This document shows, piece after piece, positions 1 through 6,602 of a stretch of DNA of 22,819 nt; within the stretch, counting starts at the first letter, position 1, and each line of letters opens with the position of its first letter. The stretch comes from an uncultured Ruminococcus sp. (GTDB lineage Bacteria; Bacillota; Clostridia; Oscillospirales; Ruminococcaceae), in assembly GCA_947173865.1 (NCBI GenBank), contig CAMWGS010000007.1, positions 1 through 22,819 of the forward strand, in the 5' to 3' direction. A program made the translations under genes and the position numbers. The notes under the pieces were generated by a model. The model was given only the letters and a program-made list of their open reading frames with translations. It had not been told where the DNA came from and ran no database searches.

Positions 1-522
1 ATAGCGGACAGACGAATCAAAAGCAACGACATTTCCCGTATCTACTTTAATAACCTCACCCGGAGCAAGATTTCTCTCCACCATATCACCGTCAATTTCA
101 AGAAAAACAGTTCCCTTTCCGAAAATACGCTGTAAAATAAATCCTTCGCCACCGAAAAGACCTGCTGTGAATTTCTTTGTAAAAGCAACCTGTAAGTCTA
201 CCGCCTGTTCGGCACAGAGAAAAGAACCTTTCTGACAGATAATATCAGTAAATGACACATCAACGGGAACTACCGTTCCGGGAACTGTAGAACCGAAAGC
301 AACTTTTGCACCGTCTGTTTCGGCTGTATAGTTAGCCATAAAAATAGATTCACCTGTGAACATTCTGCCGAGACTTCTCGCAATACCGCCTCTTGCATTC
401 GTGGACATTTTTATTCCCTCAGTCTGCCATATCATACCGCCTGACTGTGTGAACATTGACTCCCCTGCCATGAGTTCACACTCAACTGCGGGAACAGTCT
501 GCCCTATAATTGTATACCTCAT
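1..522 (-). CDS. AIM24/TIGR00266-family protein, 3' end outside the window
   Basis: The frame is open from an ATG at 522 to the left window edge, giving 174 residues with no stop. A ribosome binding site (AGGCGG) lies 6-11 bases before the ATG. The N-terminus reads MRYTIIGQTVPAVECELMAG, followed by a Gly-rich stretch with GGMIWQTEGIKM and ARGGIARSLGRMFTGES, then many short beta-like segments with glycine turns. This pattern is typical of the TIGR00266/AIM24 family of beta-sandwich proteins, whose bacterial members have no firmly known biochemical role. The 3' end is missing, so full length cannot be judged. It starts 27 bases after the L7/L12-domain ORF and is probably co-transcribed with it. 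Family assignment is fairly secure; function is not known. Confidence 0.85.
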   Translation of the reverse strand, partial: MRYTIIGQTVPAVECELMAGESMFTQSGGMIWQTEGIKMSTNARGGIARSLGRMFTGESIFMANYTAETDGAKVAFGSTVPGTVVPVDVSFTDIICQKGSFLCAEQAVDLQVAFTKKFTAGLFGGEGFILQRIFGKGTVFLEIDGDMVERNLAPGEVIKVDTGNVVAFDSSVRY

Positions 523-549
523 AATAAACCGCCTTTCATAAAAAATAAA

Positions 550-765
550 TCAACCGATTTCGGCAACTGCACCAATACTTTCAAATTCAGCCTTAATTTT
601 ATCAGCTTCTGACTTAGAAATATCTTTTTTGATAATTTTAGTAACTGTCACAGCAAGTAATTTTGCTCCTGTAAGACTAATACCGAGAGTTTCTCTTGAC
701 ACCTTTATAAACTGCAACTCATTATCACCGACTGATTTAAGAATAACATTATATTTTTTATACAC
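550..765 (-). CDS. Free-standing L7/L12 C-terminal-domain-like protein (71 aa)
   Basis: This 71-residue ORF aligns end to end with the last 70 residues of the rplL product just upstream. Matches include KYNVILKSVGDN against EFDVVLTSFGDA, and SEADKIKAEFESIGA against SEAEANEIKAKFEEAGA. The dimerising N-terminal domain and the Ala/Gly hinge are absent, so it is a single globular domain and not a second stalk protein. The conserved GLKEAK segment, on the factor-binding helix face of L7/L12, reads SLTGAK here, losing one lysine and the glutamate. The start is GTG at 765, with AAAGGAA about ten bases upstream; that site abuts the T-tract of the rplL terminator, so expression probably depends on readthrough. 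It may bind a translation factor or have a new role; I cannot tell which. Confidence 0.8.
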   Translation of the reverse strand: MYKKYNVILKSVGDNELQFIKVSRETLGISLTGAKLLAVTVTKIIKKDISKSEADKIKAEFESIGAVAEIG

Positions 766-782
766 TTTAAAATGTTCCTTTT

Positions 783-814
783 AAAAAAAGAAACTGCACC
801 CGAAAGTACAGTTT
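783..814 (-). terminator. Intrinsic terminator after rplL
   Basis: On the minus strand AAACTGTAC and GTGCAGTTT form a nine-pair stem (one T-G pair) around the loop TTTCGG, followed by C and seven T residues. It lies 24 bases past the rplL stop and just before the ribosome binding site of the next ORF, so it would partly insulate the downstream L7/L12-domain gene. Confidence 0.85.
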
Positions 815-837
815 CACTATAATTATCAGTAATAAAA

Positions 838-1206
838 TTACTTGATTTCGATTGTAGCACCAGCCTCTTCAAACTTAGCCTTGATTTCGTTAGCTTCTGC
901 TTCGGAAACGCCTTCCTTGAGAGCCTTAGGAGCAGCCTCAACAACAGCCTTAGCTTCCTTAAGACCGAGACCGAGAACTTCCTTAGCAACCTTGATAACA
1001 GCCATCTTAGCGTCACCGAATGATGTAAGAACAACGTCAAATTCTGTCTTAGCAGCAGCAGCAGATTCACCGCCTGCAGCAGGAGCAGCAGCAACCATTG
1101 CTGTTACGCCGAATTCTTCCTGAATTGCATCAACGAGTTCTGCAAGTTCAAGAACGGAAAGTGTCTTAATATCTTCAACAAATTTAGTAATCTTCTCTGA
1201 AGCCAT
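838..1206 (-). CDS. rplL: 50S ribosomal protein L7/L12
   Basis: The 122-residue product has the full L7/L12 layout. An N-terminal dimerisation domain (about residues 1-35, with LSVLELAELVDAIQEEFGV) is followed by an Ala/Gly-rich hinge (about 38-54) and the C-terminal factor-binding domain with VIKVAKEVLGLGLKEAKAVV. It forms the flexible ribosomal stalk that recruits and stimulates translation GTPases, bound in several copies to L10. The start is supported by AAGGAGA nine bases upstream. It follows rplJ in the classic L10-L12 operon order, separated by 78 bases that include a small hairpin (GCCGT/ACGGC, around 1232-1252). Length and sequence are normal. Confidence 0.99.
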   Translation of the reverse strand: MASEKITKFVEDIKTLSVLELAELVDAIQEEFGVTAMVAAAPAAGGESAAAAKTEFDVVLTSFGDAKMAVIKVAKEVLGLGLKEAKAVVEAAPKALKEGVSEAEANEIKAKFEEAGATIEIK

Positions 1207-1284
1207 GATAATAATCTCCTTTTATAATAATCTGGTTATGCCGTAAGTACACGGCTGAAATAATGCCGAATGACAAAAAGCTGA

Positions 1285-1800
1285 TTATGCAGCTTCTTCT
1301 TCGGACTTCTTGTCTGCAACAGCCTTGATAGTTGCAGCGAGTTTCTGCATAGGACCCTGAAGTGAGCCAACGAGCTGAGCAAGAAGTACATCCTTTGACG
1401 GAATCTTTGAGAGAGCAGTAACGCCTGCCTGGTCATAAACTTCGCCTTCAACGTAACCTGCCTTAAGATTGAATCTTTCTTCACCAGCCTTATCAGCGAA
1501 CTTTCCGAGAATTCTTGCGGGTGCAGTCTGATCGTCATTTGAGAGTGCGATAGCAGTTGTACCGTTAAGAGCCTCCTCAAAACCTTCGATACCGCAGTTT
1601 TTGAAAGCACGGAGAAGGAGTGTGTTCTTTTCAACGAAATAATTTACGTTAGCTTCACGGAGTTCCTTTCTGAGCTTTGTATCTTCTTCAACAGTGATAC
1701 CCTTGTAATCAACGAGAACACCTGAAACAGAGTTCTTGATGAGGTCTGTAAGCTGTTCTACCTTAGCCTTCTTGGCTTCAAGTACAGAATTGCTTGGCAT
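1285..1800 (-). CDS. rplJ: 50S ribosomal protein L10
   Basis: The 171-residue product begins MPSNSVLEAKKAKVEQLTDL and contains GVLVDYKGITVEEDTKLR and YFVEKNTLLLRAF, typical of L10. The C-terminal part (about 135-171, ending in a Glu/Ala-rich tail) is the helix that holds L7/L12 dimers. L10 binds 23S rRNA at the stalk base and, in many bacteria, represses its own operon by binding the mRNA leader. The start is supported by CGGAGGTG about nine bases upstream. It is the first gene of the operon and is preceded by a structured leader with an attenuator, consistent with autogenous control. Length is normal for the family. Confidence 0.99.
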   Translation of the reverse strand: MPSNSVLEAKKAKVEQLTDLIKNSVSGVLVDYKGITVEEDTKLRKELREANVNYFVEKNTLLLRAFKNCGIEGFEEALNGTTAIALSNDDQTAPARILGKFADKAGEERFNLKAGYVEGEVYDQAGVTALSKIPSKDVLLAQLVGSLQGPMQKLAATIKAVADKKSEEEAA

Positions 1801-1841
1801 TTTGTATTCACCTCCGAATAAAATATATAATCGTATTCAGC

Positions 1842-1875
1842 GGATATAAAAATGTCCCTGACCGACAGCGGACAA
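1842..1875 (-). terminator. Attenuator hairpin in the L10 leader
   Basis: On the minus strand TGTCCTTG TCCG and CGG TCAGGGACA form a long stem (TGTCC/GGACA, a T-G pair, TG/CA, a T-T mismatch, CCG/CGG) with loop CTGT, followed by TTTTTAT. It is placed between the L10-binding element and rplJ, as expected for premature termination when L10 is in excess. Confidence 0.75.
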
Positions 1876-1904
1876 GGACAATGATAATTTTCATATAAAA
1901 ATCA

Positions 1905-1968
1905 TTAGCATTTCCTCGGCGGGACTTATGGTCTGAAACCTGCCTGCTGTCTTAAGAATACGATATGT
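1905..1968 (-). ncRNA. Ribosomal protein L10 leader (cis-regulatory RNA)
   Basis: Downstream of the promoter the minus strand reads CTTAAGACAGCAGGCAGG, and after a spacer CCCGCCGAGGAAATGC. The AAGACAGCAGG...CCGCCGAGG pair of conserved blocks is the signature of the L10 leader found before rplJ in Firmicutes, where the L10(L12)4 complex binds. An attenuator hairpin follows. A nine-base complement (ATCGTATTC at 1956-1964 against GAATACGAT at 1830-1838) brackets the whole leader. Assignment is by recalled motif and position; a covariance-model search would settle the boundaries. Confidence 0.8.
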
Positions 1969-1991
1969 ACTGTACAAATCACAGCTTTATT

Positions 1992-2020
1992 ATTATATCA
2001 CAAAAAAACACGCTTGTCAA
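1992..2020 (-). promoter_or_regulatory. Consensus sigma-A promoter of the rplJ-rplL operon
   Basis: The minus strand has TTGACA (2015-2020), a 17-base spacer and TATAAT (1992-1997), a perfect consensus match. It starts just after the end of the upstream LRR gene and drives a leader of roughly 185 bases before rplJ. Confidence 0.9.
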
Positions 2021-2037
2021 GTGTTTTCTGAAATTTT

Positions 2038-3492
2038 TTATTTGTTTTCAACGAGTTTCTTTTTCATAAGACAGTAGTCAAATACATCAAGTACTCCGTC
2101 CTGATATAAATCCAAATCTTTCCAGTTAGCTATTTTCACGTCAGACGAACCTAAAAGAAATTTTCGGAATATCGCCAAATCAGCTATGTTAAATTCTCCG
2201 TTGCCGTTAGCGTCTCCTGTAGGTATCTTTTCTGGAGCTTTGCCAAATGATACAAATTTACGGTTATATTGTTCAGCATATGCCTGTGCAGTAGAGTCTT
2301 CATAACCGTATATTGTGGAAGTATCGCTTATTGTATCCGAGAAATCTACAATTTCACACTCAGGATTAAAAATAATTATTTCTTTTAAACTACTACAACT
2401 TCTAAATGCACCAACAATACTTTGAACACTATCAGGTATTGTTATTGATTCTAAGCTACTGCAGAGAGTAAATGCATCAACCTTAATATTTATAACACTA
2501 TCAGGTATTGTTATTGACGTTAAATTATCACAGTTAAAAAATGCACCAAACTCAATACTTATAACACTATCAGGAATTGTTATCGATTCTAAACTATGAC
2601 ATGAACTAAACGCACCATCGCCAATAATTTTAACATCATTAGGAATAACTACATCGCCAGAACAGGTTTTACCATCTATTAATATTCCATTTACAGTAAC
2701 AAATGGATTTTCTTTTTGTTTTGATTCAAGCCATGGTGTTTTAGAAAATGCACCACTTCCAATACTTGTAACACTGTCAGGGATTGTTATTGATGTTAAA
2801 CTGCTACAGCCTTCAAATGCATCTGTGTCAATACTTGTAACACTATTAGGGATTGCTATTGATTTTAAACTACTACAATTATGAAATGCACACCATCCAA
2901 TACTTGTAACGCTGTTAGGGATTGTTATTGATGTTAGACTATTACAACCCGTAAATGCATCTTTCTCGATATCCGTAATGCTTTCAGTGATTGTTACTGA
3001 TGTTAAATTACTGCAATAACCAAATACACCATTATCAATAAATTTAACTCTATCAGGGATTATTATTGATTCTAAACTACTACAGTCCTTAAATGCCCAC
3101 TGACCAATACTTGTAACACTGTTAGGAATTGTTATTGATGTTAAACTACTGCAACCATCAAATGCACCATATTCAATCATTTCAACGCTATCAGGGATTG
3201 TTATTGATGTTAAATTACTACAGTCCTTAAGTGCCTTATATGCAATACTTATTACTTTCATACCGTCAATTTCACTGGGAATAACAACCTCTGTTGCTGA
3301 TTCATCACAGTCAGTAATTCTAATGTAACTTAAGTAATCATCAACTCTATATTCAAGATTTTCATAAGTTCCATAATTTTCTGCACTGACTGTTTTCGGA
3401 ACAAAAGGAGATACATTTTTCGGAATAACAGTTGCTCCGCAGACAAGACACAACGACATGATTCCTGCAATAATTTTTTTTGATTTTCTCAT
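2038..3492 (-). CDS. Secreted BspA-type leucine-rich-repeat protein with C-terminal dockerin
   Basis: The 484-residue protein starts with a signal peptide (KSKK, then a hydrophobic stretch; likely cut after VSA near residue 37). Residues about 65-378 hold roughly twelve LRR_5/BspA-type repeats of 23 residues built on LTSITIPDSVTSIG..AF..CSS. One irregular unit (about 250-282, with NGILIDGK) is a common insertion in this family. Residues 425-484 resemble a type I dockerin. The first calcium loop is D427-A-N-G-N with N435 and D438; the second (D461 to D472) has Tyr463 where a ligand is usual. Dockerins plug enzymes or binding proteins into cellulosome-like scaffolds or the cell surface by binding cohesins. 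The ligand of the LRR part is unknown. AAAGGAGG precedes the ATG. No other cellulosome gene is in view. Confidence 0.9.
   Translation of the reverse strand: MRKSKKIIAGIMSLCLVCGATVIPKNVSPFVPKTVSAENYGTYENLEYRVDDYLSYIRITDCDESATEVVIPSEIDGMKVISIAYKALKDCSNLTSITIPDSVEMIEYGAFDGCSSLTSITIPNSVTSIGQWAFKDCSSLESIIIPDRVKFIDNGVFGYCSNLTSVTITESITDIEKDAFTGCNSLTSITIPNSVTSIGWCAFHNCSSLKSIAIPNSVTSIDTDAFEGCSSLTSITIPDSVTSIGSGAFSKTPWLESKQKENPFVTVNGILIDGKTCSGDVVIPNDVKIIGDGAFSSCHSLESITIPDSVISIEFGAFFNCDNLTSITIPDSVINIKVDAFTLCSSLESITIPDSVQSIVGAFRSCSSLKEIIIFNPECEIVDFSDTISDTSTIYGYEDSTAQAYAEQYNRKFVSFGKAPEKIPTGDANGNGEFNIADLAIFRKFLLGSSDVKIANWKDLDLYQDGVLDVFDYCLMKKKLVENK
2374..3213 (-). repeat. Tandem 69-bp repeats encoding LRR_5 units
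   Basis: About twelve degenerate copies of a 69-base unit encode the 23-residue LRR. Several copies share long runs such as the complement of ACATCAATAACAATCCCTGA. Such repeats allow slippage or recombination that changes repeat number; the irregular unit near 2645-2745 interrupts the array. Confidence 0.85.
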
Positions 3493-3514
3493 AAAATCCT
3501 CCTTTAATTAAGTA

Positions 3515-3571
3515 ATGTGAAAATTCTATCAAAAAAAAACGTGATAATTACGTGAAAATTGTGTGAAAACA
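3515..3571 (-). promoter_or_regulatory. Period-11 direct repeats upstream of the LRR-dockerin gene
   Basis: In plus-strand terms the 11-base units ACGTGATAATT (3539-3549), ACGTGAAAATT (3550-3560) and GTGTGAAAACA (3561-3571) follow one another directly, and a fourth copy, ATGTGAAAATT, sits at 3515-3525. One helical turn between units suggests a protein binding array. The fourth copy overlaps a weak -10-like element (TAGAAT on the minus strand, 3523-3528). No known regulator can be assigned. Confidence 0.45.
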
Positions 3572-3583
3572 ACTAAAACAGAC

Positions 3584-3617
3584 AAAAAGAGCAGATTTAC
3601 TAAAAAACCTGCCCTTT
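3584..3617 (-). terminator. Intrinsic terminator after the TetR gene
   Basis: On the minus strand GGGCAG and CTGCTC (one G-T pair), extended by AAA/TTT, form a stem around an A/T-rich loop. It ends in a TTTTT run and lies just past the regulator's stop codon. Confidence 0.65.
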
Positions 3618-3620
3618 CTT

Positions 3621-4235
3621 TTATATTTTTTCATTATGCTTGTGACGTTCAATAATCATGCGTATAGTATCATAAAGGTGTGGTTTAAGTGCGTCAAGAC
3701 TGCACGGTTCACTGTAGAGAATAGCCGAATAGCAGGTAGCCGACACAAGCTCAATAAGCATGAAAAGCATGATTTCGGGGTCTGTAAACTCATAAGGTGC
3801 TTCTTCCAGCATCATATAATATATATCAGCAAAATTAATGTCTTCATCGGACGGCGGAGAAGTAAGTGCGGATTTGAACACTCCCCAGCTCAGATTTTTT
3901 GATATAAAAGTAAGAAGCGACTGATTTTCATTAAGCTGATTTACTATATTGTCAACTATTTTTATAATTTTGTCCTCAAACGAAACATTTTCCGTTTCAA
4001 ATTCAAGGTCAGAAACGGCGTTCCTGAAAAGCTGACTGGATTTGTGCGAGACAAGCTTGTTGCGGATATCATACTTATCCTTGAAATACAGATAGAAAGT
4101 ACCTTTTGCAACTCCCGCCTTGTTCACGATATCAGAAATAGAAGTCTTGCTGAACCCTTTTGTTGTGAAAAATTCAAAAGCCGTTTTTAAAAGGGAATTT
4201 TCTTTTTGTTCTTTGTTCTTATCAACTTTACCCAT
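3621..4235 (-). CDS. TetR-family transcriptional regulator
   Basis: The 204-residue protein has an N-terminal TetR DNA-binding domain. Residues about 14-60 include TAFEFFTTKGFSKTSISDIV and AGVAKGTFYLYFKDKYDI, the typical helix-turn-helix with the G-T-F-Y-xY-F recognition signature. The remaining about 140 residues form the helical ligand/dimerisation domain, not conserved enough to predict a ligand. GGAGG lies six to seven bases before the ATG. It is divergent from the MMPL operon, and the shared intergenic region holds three near-identical 15-bp operators, one covering the MMPL -35 box. It therefore most likely represses that operon and perhaps itself. Family assignment is secure; target assignment is inferred from layout. 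Confidence 0.95.
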   Translation of the reverse strand: MGKVDKNKEQKENSLLKTAFEFFTTKGFSKTSISDIVNKAGVAKGTFYLYFKDKYDIRNKLVSHKSSQLFRNAVSDLEFETENVSFEDKIIKIVDNIVNQLNENQSLLTFISKNLSWGVFKSALTSPPSDEDINFADIYYMMLEEAPYEFTDPEIMLFMLIELVSATCYSAILYSEPCSLDALKPHLYDTIRMIIERHKHNEKI

Positions 4236-4278
4236 ATAAACCTCCGTATATAATTTATTTCCGAATATGCTTATTTAT

Positions 4279-4307
4279 AGTATAAACGATAAAACAAGCG
4301 ATGTCAA
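4279..4307 (-). promoter_or_regulatory. Promoter of the TetR-family gene
   Basis: The minus strand has TTGACA (4302-4307), a 17-base spacer and TATACT (4279-4284). Operator 1 lies 9 bases upstream of the -35 box, close enough for autoregulation. Confidence 0.8.
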
Positions 4308-4316
4308 GCTTGCAAA

Positions 4317-4331
4317 ATGACCATTAGTCAT
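4317..4331. promoter_or_regulatory. Putative TetR operator 1
   Basis: ATGACCATTAGTCAT has perfect outer arms ATGAC/GTCAT. Read on the minus strand it is ATGACTAATGGTCAT, matching operators 2 and 3 with one variable central base. Confidence 0.8.
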
Positions 4332-4369
4332 AAAATTACAGCCCACAAATTGTGCAGTCCTACAAAATT

Positions 4370-4384
4370 ATGACTAAAGGTCAT
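4370..4384. promoter_or_regulatory. Putative TetR operator 2
   Basis: ATGACTAAAGGTCAT is the same 15-bp element as operator 1 in the opposite orientation. The two lie in 24-base arms that are inverted copies of each other (4314-4337 and 4364-4387, 21 of 24 matching). Confidence 0.8.
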
Positions 4385-4402
4385 TTTTATTTCCGAAAGC
4401 AG

Positions 4403-4417
4403 TTGACTAACGGTCAT
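4403..4417. promoter_or_regulatory. Putative TetR operator 3, overlapping the MMPL -35 box
   Basis: TTGACTAACGGTCAT differs from the shared pattern only at the first base and the variable centre. Its first six bases are the -35 hexamer of the MMPL promoter, so binding would directly block RNA polymerase. Confidence 0.85.
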
Positions 4418-4431
4418 TTTTGTAATATACT
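4403..4431 (+). promoter_or_regulatory. Promoter of the MMPL operon
   Basis: TTGACT (4403-4408), a 17-base spacer and TATACT (4426-4431) form a good sigma-A promoter. The leader before the ATG at 4467 is short, about 30 bases. Confidence 0.85.
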
Positions 4432-4466
4432 ATGTATTATCAAAGAAACACGAAAGGGTTGATGAT

Positions 4467-6581
4467 ATGGAAAAGTTAGGAGAATGGATTGTAAAGCACA
4501 GAATACTAATTCTGATAGTTGGTATTGCTCTTATGATTCCTTCTGCACTGGGTTATATAAATACCCGTGTAAATTACGATATACTTTCTTATCTTCCGAA
4601 AGATATCGCTACTATGAAAGGTCAGGACATTCTTATTGACGAATTCGGTCAGGGTGGTTTCTCGTTCGTACTGCTTGACGGAATGAGTGACAAAGAGGTG
4701 GCGGAAACCGCCGAAAAAATAGAGAATGTCGAACACGTTTCAAGCGTTGTATGCTATGATTCAATGACAGACCTCAGAATCCCGAAAGAAGTTCTTCCCG
4801 ACAATATATACGACTTTTTCAATAAAGGCGATACTACCATGATGGCAGTATTCTTTGACGGTTCAACTTCTGCCGATACCACACTTTCAGCTATTGAGGA
4901 AATGCGTGATATAACATCTGAACAGTGTTTCATAAGCGGTATGTCCGCTATTACGGAGGACATGAAAAAGCTTTCCGACAGTGAAACAATTATTTATGCT
5001 ATTATCGCCGTTATACTTACAAGTCTTGTACTTATTCTTACTATGGATTCATTTCTTATTCCTGTATTTTTCATGTGCAGTATAGGAATTGCTATTGTAT
5101 GGAATCTTGGTACTAATATCTTTCTCGGTGAAATATCGTTCATAACTCAGGCACTCGCCCTTGTTTTACAACTCGGTGTTACTATGGACTATTCAATATT
5201 CCTGTGGCACAGTTACAAGGAACAGCAGGAAATTTTCCCAGACGACAAAAAAGAGGCAATGGCTCACGCTATAAAAGTAACTGTTTCATCTGTTGTAAGC
5301 AGTTCATTTACTACAGTAGCAGGATTTCTTGCAATGTGTTTCATGAGTTTCACACTCGGTCTTGACCTTGGCATTGTAATGGCTAAGGGTGTTGTATGCG
5401 GAGTTATTGCTTGCGTAACGGTACTTCCTGCTATGATTCTCATTTTCGACAAGGCTATAGAAAAGACTTCCCACAAGGAACTTATGCCGTCATTCAACAA
5501 AGTTTCGGCTTTCATAGTAAAGCATACGGGTGTTTTTGTGACAATGGCTGTGGTTCTTCTGATACCTGCATTTCACGGATACAATAACTACGGTGTTTAC
5601 TATAAACTCGACAGTACTCTCCCGAAAGACCTCGAAAGTGTTGTTGCTAATACAAAGCTTGCCGACGAATACAACATAAACAGCACACATATTTTACTTG
5701 TCGATTCAAAGATGACTGCAAAGACAGCAAACAAAATGCTTTCAGAAATGAAAGAAGTTGAAGGCGTACAGTTTACACTTGGATTCAATTCACTTGTTGG
5801 TCCTGCAATTCCTGAAGAAGTAATTCCCGAATCTGTAAAAAGCGTTCTGAAAAGTGACGAATGGCAGTTAATGCTTGTAGGTTCTGAATATGAAGTAGCC
5901 TCAGACGCTGTAAACAGTCAGGTTAAAAAACTCAGCGAAATAGTTTCACAGTATGACGACAAGGGCATGATTATCGGTGAAGCACCTGCAACAAAAGACC
6001 TTATCGAAATTACAGACAAGGATTTCAAAGTTGTAAGTATTCTTTCAATTTTAGCAATATTCGTTATTATCGCACTTACTTTCAAATCAGTAACACTTCC
6101 GGTAATACTTGTTGCTGTAATTGAACTTGCTATTATGATTAATCTCGGAATTGCCTATTTTACAGATACGGAATTACCGTTTATTGCTTCTGTTGTAATA
6201 GGTACTATCCAGCTCGGTGCAACTGTTGACTATGCTATTCTCATGACAACACGTTACCGTACCGAAAGAAGTTCGGGAAAATCCAAACAAGAAGCTGTAG
6301 GCATTGCACTTTCATCTTCAATAAAGTCTGTTATCACTTCGGCACTCGGATTTTTTGCCGCAACCGTCGGTGTTGCAGTTTATTCCGAAATAGGAATGAT
6401 TTCGTCGCTTTGTATGTTACTCGCAAGAGGTGCATTAATATCAATGGTAGTTGTTATAACTGTTCTGCCGTCAATGTTCATGCTATGCGATAAGCTCATA
6501 TGCAAGACAAGTGCGGGTTTTATGCCTAAAAACAACAATACAAAAAACAATAACGAAATAAATAAAGTAAGTATAGCCTGA
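4467..6581 (+). CDS. MMPL/RND-superfamily membrane transporter
   Basis: The 704-residue protein has the duplicated RND layout. TM1 (about 12-30) is followed by an extracellular domain (about 31-170) and a five-helix bundle (about 172-330); then TM7 (about 350-370), a second extracellular domain (about 371-520) and a second bundle (about 522-675). The paired motifs GVTMDYSIF (Asp241-Tyr242) and GATVDYAIL (Asp588-Tyr589) correspond to the proton-relay Asp-Tyr pairs of MmpL3-type transporters, so it should be proton-driven. Both extracellular domains open similarly (NYDILSYLPKD and YKLDSTLPKDL). Substrates in this family are usually lipids or amphiphiles; none can be named here. AAAGGG lies nine bases before the ATG. 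It is first in an operon with the heptad-repeat gene, 21 bases downstream, and is probably TetR-repressed. Confidence 0.95.
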   Translation: MEKLGEWIVKHRILILIVGIALMIPSALGYINTRVNYDILSYLPKDIATMKGQDILIDEFGQGGFSFVLLDGMSDKEVAETAEKIENVEHVSSVVCYDSMTDLRIPKEVLPDNIYDFFNKGDTTMMAVFFDGSTSADTTLSAIEEMRDITSEQCFISGMSAITEDMKKLSDSETIIYAIIAVILTSLVLILTMDSFLIPVFFMCSIGIAIVWNLGTNIFLGEISFITQALALVLQLGVTMDYSIFLWHSYKEQQEIFPDDKKEAMAHAIKVTVSSVVSSSFTTVAGFLAMCFMSFTLGLDLGIVMAKGVVCGVIACVTVLPAMILIFDKAIEKTSHKELMPSFNKVSAFIVKHTGVFVTMAVVLLIPAFHGYNNYGVYYKLDSTLPKDLESVVANTKLADEYNINSTHILLVDSKMTAKTANKMLSEMKEVEGVQFTLGFNSLVGPAIPEEVIPESVKSVLKSDEWQLMLVGSEYEVASDAVNSQVKKLSEIVSQYDDKGMIIGEAPATKDLIEITDKDFKVVSILSILAIFVIIALTFKSVTLPVILVAVIELAIMINLGIAYFTDTELPFIASVVIGTIQLGATVDYAILMTTRYRTERSSGKSKQEAVGIALSSSIKSVITSALGFFAATVGVAVYSEIGMISSLCMLLARGALISMVVVITVLPSMFMLCDKLICKTSAGFMPKNNNTKNNNEINKVSIA

Positions 6582-6602
6582 TTACAGAGAGGGAGTTTTA
6601 TT

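Noticed and set aside
705..1094. 129-residue Leu-rich minus-strand ORF overlapping rplL
   Set aside because: It is the shifted frame of the Ala-rich rplL sequence and crosses the terminator; rplL is certain.
2374..3213. Regular repeats that might suggest a CRISPR array
   Set aside because: They are contiguous 69-base coding repeats in frame with an LRR protein, with no unique spacers.
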